DNA of 64,000 nt from the NCBI RefSeq assembly GCF_905171765.1, contig NC_053390.1:301113122-301177121 (forward strand), read 5' to 3'. Below, one piece after another: positions 22,304-34,139 of the stretch; within the stretch, counting starts at the first letter, position 1; every line of letters starts with the position of its first letter. Under the pieces are notes generated by a model. The model made no database searches and had not been told where the DNA came from. It worked only from the letters and a program-made list of their open reading frames with translations. The translations under genes were made by a program, and so were the position numbers. The stretch is from Bufo bufo (lineage: Eukaryota > Chordata > Amphibia > Anura > Bufonidae).

Positions 22304-23333
22304 CTCACCTAAAGAATTATTAGGAACACCTGTTCTATTTCTCGTCAACCATCTCATGCCAGTTGCTTCAATGCATTTAGGGGTTTGGTCCTGGTCAAGA
22401 CAATCTCCTGAACTCCAAACTGAATGTCAGAATGGGAAAGAAAGGTGATTTAAGCAATTTTGAGCGTGGCATGGTTGTTGGTGCCAGACAGGCCGGTCTG
22501 AGTATTTCACAATCTGCTCAGTTACTGGGATTTTCACGCACAACCATTTCTAGGGTTTACAAAGAATGGTGTGAAAAGGGAAAAACATCCAGTATGCGGC
22601 AGTCCTGTGGGCAAAAATGCCTTGTGGATGCTAGAGGTCAGAGGAGAATGGGCCGACTGATTCAAGCTGATAGAAGAGCAACGTTGACTGAAATAACCAC
22701 TCGTTACAACCGAGGTATGCAGCAAAGCATTTGTGAAGCCACAACACGCACAACCTTGAGGCGGATGGGCTACAACAGCAGAAGACCCCACCGGGTACCA
22801 CTCATCTCCACTACAAATAGAAAAAAGAGGCTACAATTTGCACGAGCTCACCAAAATTGGACTGTTGAAGACTGGAAAAATGTTGCCTGGTCTGATGAGT
22901 CTCGATTTCTGTTGAGACATTGAAATGGTAGAGTCCGAATTTGGCGTAAACAGAATGAGAACATGTATCCATCCTCTGATGGCTACTTCCAGCAAGATAA
23001 TGCACCATGTCAAAAAGCTTGAATAATTTCAAATTGGTTTCTTGAACATGACAATGAGTTCACTGTACTAAAATGGCCCCCACAGTCACCAGATCTCAAC
23101 CCAATAGAGCATCTTTGGGATGTGGTGGAACGGGAGCTTTGTGCCCTGGATGTGCATCCCTCAAATCTCCATCAACTGCAAGATGCTATCCTATCAATAT
23201 GGGCCAACATTTCTAAAGAATGCTATCAGCACCTTGTTGAATCAATGCCACGTAGAATTAAGGCAGTTCTGAAGGCAAAAGGGGGTCCAACACCGTATTA
23301 GTATGGTGTTCCTAATAATTCTTTAGGTGAGTG
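22304..23333 (+). mobile_element. Tc1/mariner-like element 2 (internally deleted)
   Basis: Ends are cactcacctaaagaattatt and its inverse aataattctttaggtgagtg, flanked by TA at 22302-22303 and 23334-23335. The 1.03-kb length is shorter than a full Tc1-like element because part of the transposase is missing. This end sequence is widespread in fish and frog genomes. Confidence 0.92.
22432..23301 (+). pseudogene. Tc1-like transposase with two stops and an internal deletion
   Basis: The N-terminus is well kept: GDLSNFERGMVVGARQAGLS (paired-like HTH), SRTTISRVYKEW, TTRTTLRRMGYNSRRP and [11 protein letters not shown] (first Asp). A TGA follows at 22921-22923. The frame continues through RIWRKQNEN and jumps directly to [15 protein letters not shown] (second Asp), so the segment normally between them, including the MVWG-type block, is deleted. 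A second TGA follows, then QSPDLNPIEHLWDVVEREL (third acidic residue) and an end at GGPTPY. All parts are in one frame, so only two point mutations and one deletion separate it from its family. Confidence 0.92.
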
Positions 23334-23335
23334 TA

Positions 23336-24235
23336 TATACAACATGTACCTATTGTATCTGCTGTTCAATCTCATGTATATCATGTTTTGAATTGTCCAA
23401 TTATATGTATATTGTCACCAAGGTAGCTATGCCGCATCGATACATTAACATGTCATGGCCACCCCTCCTTTTTTGGAACTAAGAGGTAGCTTTTTCTTTT
23501 TATGAATGATCATTCCCCTATGTTGTTATGCTGGTTTCCTGACTCTCCTCCCCCTGTGCCATGTGAGCGCTCGTCACCCGGGTGCCGCCTCCGGCGCCCC
23601 GCGCCCGAGCGTCCTCACGCCGGAGCCGCCCGATCATGTGATTCGTCACATGGTGTGGGCGTGCCGGCGGGACGCCGGCTGTGGGGTGGCTGGATGCGGT
23701 TAACCTGGCTGTTTCGCGCACCTGATTCACAGCGCACCTGGGGACGAGTAAGTACCCACCCTTATTGGCTGAGAGAGACTATATATGTCTGATTCACAGT
23801 GATGGCCACCCTGGGTCTTTTTTTGCACACGGTTTGTTCAGGTGAGCTTTGGTCTTTCGCTGCTCCCCCCCCCCCTTTTGGCTACATGATCTTGTTGTTT
23901 ATCTACACTAGGTCTATATATGCAACATACTTCCACCTTTACCTTCTTTTGCATATCCCTCATGCCATTGGGGGCGCATGCGCTGACCATTTTTTCACCT
24001 GGCACTTATTTATTCCATTCATTGCATGGGTTCTGTACTGTACCTGATATATTTTCTTTTCCCATGTTCATCATATTATTGTATCTTTCTATCCGTGTGC
24101 ATTTCCTTCCCGGGGTGGCGCTCTTTTTTGTTCTCCGCTCCTATCATTATGATTAACGGCATCATATGTACTATCTTTCTCTATTATTGTCATTTTATCA
24201 TGCTTTAATAAAATTTATATATATTTTTGGTATTA
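23336..24235. other. Unassigned block with a GC-rich core and an AATAAA end
   Basis: After an AT-rich lead, 23560-23720 is GC-rich (gcgccccgcgcccgagcg), followed by a C run near 23866 and a pyrimidine-rich tract. It ends with gctttaataaaatttat near 24200-24220. This could be the 3' end of an unrecognised retroposed sequence. No frame shows known motifs. Confidence 0.4.
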
Positions 24236-24436
24236 TGCGCTCCACTGCTATACCTAGTAGACAGGTAAAAAAATGTCATGAATTTTTCTGTTACATATTC
24301 GGGTGAAATTCACCACTTTTTGGCTGTGATTTACTGTACACCTGCTCTACCTAGTAGACAGGTTAATAAATTTCACAATTTTTTCTGTTACATTCTTTTT
24401 GCCAAGAATAAACCCCTTCTCTGCATAGGTGACAGG
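24236..24436 (+). repeat. hAT-A tandem repeat, continued
   Basis: The units gggtgaaattcaccactttt and ctgctctacctagtagacag resume here in the same orientation as at 18250-18518. They end in ggtgacagg, the 8-bp target of hAT-B plus a base. The same cctgctctgcagaggtgaca unit continues on the far side of hAT-B near 33750. Confidence 0.8.
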
Positions 24437-24727
24437 TAGAGTTGAGCGAACACCTGGATATTCGGGTTCGAGAAGTTCGCCGAACTTCCCGGAAATGTTC
24501 GGGTTCGGGATCCGAACCCGACCCGAACTTCGTCCCGAACCCGAACCCCATTGAAGTCAATGGGGACCCGAACTTTTCGGCACTAAAAAAGGCTGTAAAA
24601 CAGCCTAGGAAAGAGCTAGAGGGCTGCAAAAGGCAGCAACATGTAGGTAAATCCCCTGCAAACAAATGTGGATAGGGAAATGAATAAAAATAAAAATAAA
24701 ATAAATAAAAATTAACCAATATCAATT

Positions 24728-27700
24728 GGAGAGAGGTCCCATAGCAGAGAATCTGGCTTCACGTCAGCAGAGAATCAGTCTCTTCATGCCATAGCAGAGA
24801 ATCTGGCTTCACGTCACCCACCACTGTAACAGTTCATTGTCATATATTTAGGCCCCGGCACTCAGGCAGAGGAGAGAGGTCCCGTAACAGAGAATCTGGC
24901 TTCATGTCAGCAGAGAATCAGTCTGCATGTCATAGCAGAGAATCAGGCTTCACGTCACCCACCACTGGAACAGTCCATTGTCACATATTTAGGCCCCGGC
25001 ACCCAGACAGAGGAGAGAGGTCCCGTAACAGAGAATCTGGCTTCATGTCATAGCAGAGAATCATGCTTCACGTCACCCACCACTGGAACAGGCCACTGTC
25101 AGATATTTAGGCCCAGGCACCCAGGCAGAGGAGAGAGGTCCCGTAACAGAGAATCTGGCTTCATGTCAGCAGAGAATCAGTCTTCATGTCATAGCAGAGA
25201 ATCAGGCTTCACGTCACCCACCACTGGAACAGGCCACTGTCACATATTTAGGCCCAGGCACCCAGGCAGAGGAGAGAGGTCCCGTAACAGAGAATCTGGC
25301 TTCATGTCAGCAGAGAATCAGTCTTCATGTTATAGCAGAGAATCAGGCTTGACGTCACCCACCACTGGAACAGGCCACTGTCACATATTTAGGCCCGGCA
25401 CCCAGACAGAGGAGAGAGGTCTCGTAACAGAGAATCTGGCTTCATGTCAGCAGAGAATCAGTCTTCATGTTATAGCAGAGAATCAGGCTTCACGTCACCC
25501 ACCACTGGAACAGGCCACTGTCACATATTTAGGCCCCGGCACCCAGACAGAGGAGAGAGGTCCCGTAACAGAGAATCTGGCTTCATGTCAGCAGAGAATC
25601 AGTCTTCATGTTATAGCAGAGAATCAGGCTTCACGTCACCCACCACTGGAACAGGACACTGTCACATATTTAGGCCCCGGCACCCAGACAGAGGAGAGAG
25701 GTCCCGTAACAGAGAATCTGGCTTCATGTCAGCAGAGAATCAGTCTTCATGTTATAGCAGAGAATCAGGCTTCACGTCACCCACCACTGGAACAGGCCAC
25801 TGTCACATATTTAGGCCCCGGCACCCAGACAGAGGAGAGAGGTCCCGTAACAGAGAATCTGGCTTCATGTCAGCAGAGAATCAGTCTTCATGTCATAGCA
25901 GAGAATCAGGCTTCATGTCACCCACCACTGGAACAGGCCACTGTCAAATATTTAGGCCCCGGCACCCAGACAGAGGAGAGAGGTCCCGTAACAGAGAATC
26001 TGGCTTCATGTCAGCAGAGAATCAGTCTTCATTTTATAGCAGAGAATCAGGCTTCACGTCACCCACCACTGGAACAGGCCACTGTCACATATTTAGGCCC
26101 AGGCACCCAGGCAGAGGAGAGAGGTCCCGTAACAGAGAATCTGGCTTCATGTCAGCAGAGAATCAGTCTTCATGTCATAGCAGAGAATCAGGCTTCACGT
26201 CACCCACCACTGGAACAGGCCACTGTCACATATTTAGGCCCAGGCACCCAGGCAGAGGAGAGAGGTCCCGTAACAGAGAATCTGGCTTCATGTCAGCAGA
26301 GAATCAGTCTTCATGTCATAGCAGAGAATCAGGCTTCACGTCACCCACCACTGGAACAGGACACTGTCACATATTTAGGCCCCGGCACCCAGACAGAGGA
26401 GAGAGGTCCCGTAACAGAGAATCTGGCTTCATGTCAGCAGAGAATCAGTCTTCATGTTATAGCAGAGAATCAGGCTTCACGTCACCCACCACTGGAACAG
26501 GCCACTGTCACATATTTAGGCCCCGGCACCCAGACAGAGGAGAGAGGTCCCGTAACAGAGAATCTGGCTTCATGTCAGCAGAGAATCAGTCTGCATGTCA
26601 TAGCAGAGAATCAGGCTTTACGTCACCCAACACTGGAACAGTCCATTGTCAGACATTTAGGCCCAGGCACCCAGGCAGAGGAGAGAGGTCCCGTAACAGA
26701 GAATCTGGCTTCATGTCAGCAAAGAATCAGTCTTCATGTCATAGCAGAGAATCAGGCTTCACGCCACCCACCACTTGAACAGGCCACTGTCAGATATTTT
26801 TAGGCCCCGGCAGCCAGACAGAGGAGAGAGGTCCTATAACAGAGATTCAGGCTTCATGTCAGCAGAGAATCAGTCTGCATGTCATAGCAGAGAATCATGC
26901 TTTACGTCACCCAACACTGGAACAGTCCATTGTCAGAAATTTAGGCCCAGGCACCCAGGCAGAGGAGAGAGGTCCCGTAACAGAGAATCTGGCTTCATGT
27001 CAGCAAAGAATCAGTCTTCATGTCATAGCAGAGAATCAGGCTTCACGTCACCCACCACTTGAACAGGCCACTGTCAGATATTTTTAGGCCCCGGCAGCCA
27101 GACAGAGGAGAGAGGTCCTATAACAGAGATTCAGGCTTCATGTCAGCAGAGAATCAGTCTGCATGTCATAGCAGAGAATCATGCTTTACGTCACCCAACA
27201 CTGGAACAGTCCATTGTCAGAAATTTAGGCCCAGGCACCCAGGCAGAGGAGAGAGGTCCCGTAACAGAGAATCTGGCTTCATGTCAGCAAAGAATCAGTC
27301 TTCATGTCATAGCAGAGAATCAGGCTTCACGTCACCCACCACTTGAACAGGCCACTGTCAGATATTTTTAGGCCCCGGCAGCCAGACAGAGTAGAGAGGT
27401 CCTATAACAGAGATTCAGGCTTCATGTCAGCAGAGAATCAGTCTGCATGTCATAGCAGAGAATCATGCTTTACGTCACCCAACACTGGAACAGTCCATTG
27501 TCAGAAAATTAGGCCCAGGCACCCAGGCAGAGGAGAGAGGTCCCGTAAAAGAGAATCTGGCTTCATGTCAGCAAAGAATCAGTCTTCATGTCATAGCAGA
27601 GAATCAGGCTTCACGTCACCCACCACTTGAACAGGCCACTGTCAGATATTTTTAGGCCCCGGCACCCAGACAGAGGAGAGAGGTCCTATAACAGAGATTC

Positions 27701-28811
27701 AGGCTTCATGTCAGCAGAGAATCAGTCTGCATGTCATAGCAGAGAATCATGCTTTACGTCACCCAACACTGGAACAGTCCATTGTCAGAAATTTAGGCCC
27801 AGGCACCCAGGCAGAGGAGAGAGGTCCCGTAACAGAGAATCTGGCTTCATGTCAGCAAAGAATCAGTCTTCATGTCATAGCAGAGAATCAGGCTTCACGT
27901 CACCCACCACTGGAACAGGCCACTGTCAGATATTTTTAGGCCCCGGCACCCAGACAGAGGAGAGAGGTCCCATAACAGAGATTCAGACTTCATGTCAGCA
28001 GAGAATCAGTCTGCATGTCATAGCAGAGAATCATGCATTACGTCACCCAACACTGGAACAGTCCATTGTCAGAAATTTAGGCCCAGGCACCCAGGCAGAG
28101 GAGAGAGGTCCCGTAACAGAGAATCTGGCTTCATGTCAGCAAAGAATCAGTCTTCATGTCATAGCAGAGAATCAGGCTTTACGTCACCCAACACTGGAAC
28201 AGTCCATTGTCAGATATTTAGGCCCAGGCACCCAGGCAGAGGAGAGAGGTCCCGTACCAGAGAATCTGGCTTCATGTCAGCAGAGAATTAGTCTTCATGT
28301 CATAGCAGAGAATCAGGCTTCACGTCACCCACCAATGGAACAGTCCATTGTCACATATTTAGGCCCAGGCACCCAGGCAGAGGAGAGTGGTCCAGTAACA
28401 GAGAATCTGGCTTCATTTCAGCAGAGAATCAGTCTTCATGTCATAGCAGAGAATCAGGCTTCACGTCACCCACCACTGGAACAGTCCATTGTCACATATT
28501 TAGGCCCAGGCACCCAGGCAGAGGAGAGAGGTCCCATAACAGAGATTCAGGCTTCATGTCAGCAGAGAATCAGTCTTCATGTCATAGCAGAGAATCAGGC
28601 TTCACGTCACCCACCACTGGAACAGGCCACTGTCACATATTTAGGCCCAGGCACCCAGGCAGAGGAGAGAGGTCCCATAACAGAGATTCAGGCTTCATGT
28701 CAGCAGAGAATCAGTCTTCATGTCATAGCAGAGAATCAGGCTTCATGTCACCCACCACTGGAACAGGCCACTGTCAGATATTTTTAGGCCCCGGCACCCA
28801 GACAGAGGAAA
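24728..28811. repeat. 141-bp satellite array, about 29 units, inside hAT-B
   Basis: Markers such as ccaccactggaacaggccac recur every 141 bases (25081, 25222, 25363, 25503, 25644, 25785). As 141 is 47 codons, the repeat stays open in more than one frame, giving frames of 546, 444 and 386 codons that are simply translations of the satellite. From about 26775 to 27911 a dimer of 284 bp (two 142-bp units, one with atattttta instead of atattta) is repeated four times, a higher-order structure. No start context, intron or protein motif supports coding. Confidence 0.93.
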
Positions 28812-28929
28812 GGTTCATTCAACTTTGGGTTGCCCCGCAATATAATGGTAAAATGAAAATAAAAATAGGATTGAATGAGGAAGTGCCCTGGAGTACAATA
28901 ATATATTGTTAAGGGGAGGTAGTTAATGT

Positions 28930-31926
28930 CTAATCTGCACAAGGGATAGACAGGTCCTGTGGGATCCATGCCTGGTTCATTTTTATGAACGTCAGCTTGT
29001 CCACATTGGCTGTAGACAGGCGGCTGCGTTTGTCTGTAATGACGCCCCCTGCCGTGCTGAATACACGTTCAGACAAAACGCTGGCTGCCGGGCAGGCCAG
29101 CACCTCCAAGGCATAAAAGGCTAGCTCTGGCCACGTGGACAATTTGGAGACCCAGAAGTTGAATGGGGCCGAACCATCAGTCAGTACGTGGAGGGGTGTG
29201 CACAGGTACTGTTCCACCATGTTATTGAAATGTTGCCTCCTGCTAACACGTTCCGTATCAGGTGGTGGTGCAGTTAGCTGTGGCGTGGTGACAAAACTTT
29301 TCCACATCTCTGCCATGCTAACCCTGCCCTCATAGGAGCCTGCTTCATCCTCATCCTCCTCCACCTCCTCCTCATCCTCGTCCTCCTCGTCCTCCTCGTC
29401 CTCCAGTAGTGGGCCCTGTCTGGCCACATTTGTACCTGGCCTCTGCTGTTGCAAAAAACCTCCCTCTGAGTCACTTCGAAGAGACTGGCCTGAAAGTGCT
29501 AAAAATGACCCCTCTTCCTCCTCCTCCTCCTGGGCCACCTCCTCTTCCATCATCGCCCTAAGTGTTTTCTCAAGGAGACATAGAAGTGGTATTGTAACGC
29601 TGATAACGGCGTCATCGCCACTGGCCATGTTGGTGGAGTACTCGAAACAGCGCAACAGGGCACACAGGTCTCGCATGGAGGCCCAGTCATTGGTGGTGAA
29701 GTGGTGCTGTTCCGCAGTGCGACTGACCCGTGCGTGCTGCAGCTGAAACTCCACTATGGCCTGCTGCTGCTCGCACAGTCTGTCCAGCATGTGCAAGGTG
29801 GAGTTCCACCTGGTGGGCACGTCGCATATGAGGCGGTGAGCGGGAAGGCCGAAGTTACGCTGTTGCGCAGACAGGCGAGCAGCGGCAGGATGTGAACGCC
29901 GGAAGCGCGAACAGACGGCCCGCACTTTATGCAGCAGCTCTGACATGTCGGGGTAGTTGTGAATGAACTTCTGCACCACCAAATTCAGCACATGCGCCAG
30001 GCAAGGGATGTGCGTCAAACCGGCTAGTCACAGAGCTGCAACGAGATTTCGCCCATTATCGCACACCACCAGGCCGGGCTTGAGGCTCACCGGCAGCAAC
30101 CACTCGTCGGTCTGTTGTTCTATACCCCGCCACAACTCCTGTGGAGTGTGGGGCCTGTCCCCCAAACATATGAGTTTCAGAACGGCCTGCTGACGTTTAC
30201 CCCAGGCTGTGCTGAAGTTGGTGGTGAAGGTGTGTGGCTGACTGGATGAGCAGGTGGAAGAAGAGGAGGAGGAAGCTGAGTAGGAGGAGGAGGAGACAGG
30301 AGGCAAAGAATGTTGCCCTGCGATCCTTGGCGGCGGAAGGACGTGCGCCAAACAGCTCTCCGCTTGGGGCCCAGCCGCCACTACATTTACCCAGTGTGCA
30401 GTTAGATAGATATAGCGTCCCTGGCCGTGCTTACTGGTCCACGTATCTGTGGTTAGGTGGACCTTGCCACAGATGGCGTTGCGCAGTGCACACTTGATTT
30501 TATCGGATACTTGGTTGTGCAGGGAAGGCACGGCTCTCTTGGAGAAGTAGTGCCGGCTGGGAACAACATACTATGGGACAGCAAGCCACATGAGCTGTTT
30601 GAAGCTGTCTGTGTCCACCAGCCTAAATGACAGCATTTCATAGGCCAGTAGTTTAGAAATGCTGGCATTCAGGGCCAGGGATCGAGGGTGGCTAGGTGGG
30701 AATTTACGCTTTCTCTTAAATGTTTGTGAGATGGAGAGCTGAACGCTGCCGTGTGACATGGTTGAGATGCTTGGTGACGCAGGTGGTGGTGTTGGTGGTA
30801 CATCCCATGTTTGCTGGGCGGCAGGTGCCAACGTTCCTCCAGAGGCGGAGGAAGAGGCCGAGGCGGCGGCAGCAGCAGAAGAGGCCGAGGCGGCAGCAGC
30901 AGAAGAGGTAGCAGGGGGAGCCTGAGTGACTTCCTTGTTTTTAAGGTGTTTACTCCACTGCATGGTCATGCAGGTTGTGCTAAGGTTCAGAACGTTAATG
31001 CCTCGCTTCAGGCTCTGATGGCACAGCGTGCAAACCACTCGGGTCTTGTCGTCAGCACATTGTTTGAAGAAGTGCCATGCCAGGGAACTCCTTGAAGCTG
31101 CCTTTGGGGTGCTCGGTCCCAGATGGCGGCGGTCAGTAGCAGGCGGAGTCTCTTGGCGGCGGGTGTTCTGATTTTGCCCACTGCTCCCTCTTTGTCTTTT
31201 GCTACGCTGTTGGCTCGGTCTTACCACTGCCTCTTCCTCCGAACTGTGAAAGTCAGTGGCACGACCTTCATTCCATGTGGGGTCTAGGACCTCATCGTCC
31301 CCTGAATCGTCTTCCACCCAGTCTTGATCCCTGACCTCCTGTTCAGTCTGCACACTGCAGAAAGACGCAGCAGTTGGCACCTGTGTTTTTTCATCATCAG
31401 AGACGTGCTGAGGTGGTATTCCCATGTCCTCATCATCAGGAAACATAAGTGGTTGTGCGTTAGTGCATTCTATCTCTTCCACCCCTGGGGAAGGGCTAGG
31501 TGGATGCCCTTGGGAAACCCTGGCAGCAGAGTCTTCAAACAGCATAAGAGACTGCTGCATAACTTGAGGCTCAGACAATTTCCCTGATATGCATGGGGGT
31601 GATGTAACAGACTGATGGGCTTGGTTTTCATGCGCCATCTGTGCGGTTTCTGCAGAAGACTGGGTGGGAGATAATGTGAACGTGCTGGATGCACTGTCGG
31701 CCACCCAATTGACTAATGCCTGTACCTGCTCAGGCCTTACCATCCTTAGAACAGCATTGGGCCCCACCAAATATGGCTGTAAATTCTGGCGGCTACTGGG
31801 ACCTGAGGTAGTTGGTACATTAGGACGTATGGCTGTGGCAGAACGGCCACGTCCTCTCCCAGCACCAGAGGGTCCACTAACACCACCACGACCATGTCCG
31901 CGTCCCTTACTAGATGTTTTCCTCAT
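28930..31926 (-). pseudogene. hAT-B transposase, 999-codon frame with two stops
   Basis: A single frame runs from ATG at 31926 to the stop at 28930 with only two interruptions: TAG at 30571-30573 and TGA at 30028-30030. Parts in order: Gly/Arg-rich start (GRGHGRGG), acidic/Ser-rich linker, BED-like zinc finger near residues 295-330 (CTLC then TTCMTMQWSKHLKNKE, where a Gln and a Glu may have replaced zinc-binding His), LTTDTWTSKHGQGRY (first catalytic Asp region), VVCDNGRN (second), CDVPTRWNST, an acidic run, then the hAT dimerisation domain NFWVSKLSTWPELAFYALEVL and SVLSERVFSTAGG. Nearly full length, and probably inactivated recently. Confidence 0.92.
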
Positions 31927-31984
31927 TGTTACCGTTCACCACAATAAGAAAAATATTATTCGGGCCAATGTATTGAATTAAAAT

Positions 31985-32740
31985 TCAGGCCTTTTTTTTA
32001 CAGACACCTAACACTAAGTCTATCTGGCTATCTATTTAGGTACCGTATTACACTAATACACGCACACCAGTAATGACAGATTTAGCTGAATATAAATTTG
32101 AAGCCTATTATTTAGGCGCTGGGTGACAGGTATACATTTACGGACAGAATTAGACTTGGATCTGCACTGTAGCGTGTGTGTGAAGTTCTTGAGAATTACC
32201 CTATCAGCACCTTGAATCTAATATACCCTTTTAGGGATAGATTTAAAGTAGGCCTGATACAGCAGAAACCACTAATTTGGAGAATTGCAAATTTGGGAAT
32301 TGTTTTTCAACCCAGAACAAAAACTGTGCTTTGACGGTCACTAAAAATAACTTGACCAGCTAAAGCAGTACAGATTTGGATGAATATAAATGTGAGGCCT
32401 ATTTTTTAGGCGCTGGGTGACAGGTATACGTTTAATCACAGAATTAGACTTGGATCTGCACTGTAGCGTGTGTGTGAAGTACTTGAGAATTACCCTATCA
32501 GCACCTTGAATCTAATATACCCTTTTACGGATAGATTTAAAGTAGGCCTGATACAGCAGAAACTACTAATTTTGAGAATTGCAAATTTGGGAATTGTTTT
32601 TCAACCCAGAACAAAAACTGTGCTTTGACGGTCACTAAAAATAACTTGACCAGCTAAAGCAGTAATGACAGATTTGGATTAATATAAATGTGAGGCCTAT
32701 TTTTTAGGCGCTGGGTGACAGGCTCAACTTGCCCCTGATG
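31985..32740. repeat. About 300-bp tandem repeat in hAT-B leader (2.3 units)
   Basis: The blocks aataaat(g)tgaggcctat, gcgctgggtgacaggtatac and caccttgaatctaatatacc recur about 300 bases apart, starting near 32087, 32384 and 32681. It lies upstream of the transposase start and is probably untranslated leader or promoter-side sequence. Confidence 0.85.
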
Positions 32741-33215
32741 TAGTATATGGCCAAAAAATAACCACACTATTGGTTAAATGCACTTGATGAAAGCTTGAGC
32801 CTGATGTAGGATATAGCAAAAAATAACCACACTATTGATGGTTAAATGCCCTTGGGGGACAAGGTCAGCTTGTCCCTGATGTAGTATATGGCCAAAAAAT
32901 AACCACACTATTGATGGTTAAATGCACTTGATGAAAGCTTGACCCTGATGTAGGATATAGCAAAAAATAACCACACTATTGATGGTTAAATGCACTTGAT
33001 GAAAGCTTGACCCTGATGTAGGATATAGAAAAAAATAACCACACTATTGATGGTTAAATGCACTTGGGTGACAAGGTCAGCTTGCCCCTGATGTAGTATA
33101 TGGCCAAAAAATAACCACACTATTGATGGTTAAATGCACTTGATGAAAGCTTGACCCTGATGTAGGATATAGCAAAAAATAACCACACTATTGATGGTTA
33201 AATGTACTTGGTGGC
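32741..33215. repeat. 68-76-bp tandem repeat in hAT-B leader, about 7 units
   Basis: Units contain ataaccacactattgatggt, ttaaatgcacttgatg and either gaccctgatgtaggatatag or cccctgatgtagtatatgg. It ends shortly before the promoter-like region of hAT-B. Confidence 0.88.
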
Positions 33216-33472
33216 AGCTTGTGCTGGCGCACAAGTAAGCCAAAAATGGCCGCCGATCACCCCAGAAAAAAGTGACTGAAAAACACTCTGGGCACCCTAA
33301 AAACACTGAGCAATTGAATAGCAGCAGTTCAATGATCCACAGCTGTAGATCGATCACTGAATTAAGTCTTTTGGAGGAGTTAATCACTGCCTAATCTCGC
33401 CCTAACGTCGCAGCTGCAACCTCTCCCTACACTTGTATCAGCAGAGTGACGTGCAGCGCTACGTGACCCAAG

Positions 33473-33590
33473 CTTATATAGAGGCTGGGTCACATGCTGC
33501 ACTGGCCAATCACAGCCATGCCAATAGTAGGCATGGCTGTGATGGCCTCTTGGGGCAAGTAGTATGATGCTTATTGATTGGCTGCTTTGC
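33473..33590 (-). promoter_or_regulatory. Candidate hAT-B promoter (TATA and CCAAT)
   Basis: On the minus strand a CTATATAAGC TATA box lies at about 33482-33473. About 100 bases upstream there is a GCCAATCA motif (33587-33577), a good NF-Y type CCAAT box. Both are inside the right end of hAT-B and point toward the transposase. Sequence motifs are the only evidence. Confidence 0.55.
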
Positions 33591-33690
33591 AGCCTTTCAA
33601 AAAGCGCCAAGAAAGCGCCGAACACCGAACCCGAACCCGGACTTTTACGAAAATCTATACAGTTCGGGTTCGCTCATCCCTAGTGACAGG

Positions 33691-33800
33691 GACCGAAATT
33701 TTTTAAAATCATTGGTGGGTGACATTAACCCATTTCAGGCGATGAAAAACCCCTGCTCTGCAGAGGTGACAGGGAATTCAATTTGTAAAATTCATCTTTA
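33691..33800 (+). repeat. hAT-A tandem repeat beyond hAT-B
   Basis: A unit with cccctgctctgcagaggtga and a second gtgacaggg continues the hAT-A array cut by hAT-B. It leads into the 18S-like segment. Confidence 0.65.
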
Positions 33801-33880
33801 ATTGGCCCTTTAATTCGATCCTTCTGCTTTAATAACTTGTCTCACATTTCAGCTCGATCACATTGCAGCCATTGACCTCC

Positions 33881-34070
33881 CTTGGATGTGGTATCCCTTT
33901 CTCATGCTCCCTCTCCGGCGTGGAACCCTGATTCGCCAATACCTGTGATCAACATGGTAGGCTCAGAAAAGAACATTGAAAATTGATAGAGAAGATATCC
34001 AAATGGATCGTGGACGTCACGGGGTCGTGCAATCAGTCAGAAGTTATCTAGAGTCAACAATGCGGCAGCA
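33881..34070 (-). pseudogene. 18S rRNA-derived segment A (antisense)
   Basis: The plus strand reads like degenerate reverse-complement 18S rRNA: cttggatgtggtatcccttt, ctccctctccggcgtggaac, cctgattcgcc, atcaacatggtaggc, aacattgaaaattgatag and aagttatctagagtcaaca. The canonical 18S antisense has ccttggatgtggtagccg, accatggtaggc, atcgaaagttgatagggc and gaggttatctagagtcacc. About a quarter of positions look changed. This corresponds to the 5' domain of the 18S molecule. It is a relic within hAT-derived sequence, not an rRNA gene. Confidence 0.8.
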
Positions 34071-34139
34071 GGGCCTCTCCTGTCTAACGTTTCCAAATCC
34101 AAAATACCCCAGTGACATTCCCTATGATTTTTTATTAAT

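Larger units (their letters stand above)
24437..33682 (-). mobile_element. hAT-B, complete 9.2-kb hAT element
   Basis: The element is bracketed by an exact 8-bp target duplication, gtgacagg, at 24429-24436 and 33683-33690. The left end reads tagagttgagcgaacacctg and the right end reads ttcgctcatcccta, the inverted form. Subterminal repeats are rich in ttcgggttcg. In minus-strand order it has a promoter-like region (33473-33590), tandem-repeat leader (31985-33215), transposase frame (31926-28930), 141-bp satellite (28811-24728) and the left TIR. It sits inside hAT-A. hAT elements move by cut-and-paste with a DDE/RNase-H-fold transposase. Confidence 0.93.

Noticed and set aside
25163..28787. 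Long plus-strand frames (546, 444, 386 codons) as a repeat protein gene
   Set aside because: The 141-bp unit is a multiple of three and is open in several phases; there is no signal, start context or domain, and it lies within a transposon.
24728..28811. CRISPR-like array
   Set aside because: Units are contiguous satellite monomers without distinct spacers, in vertebrate DNA.
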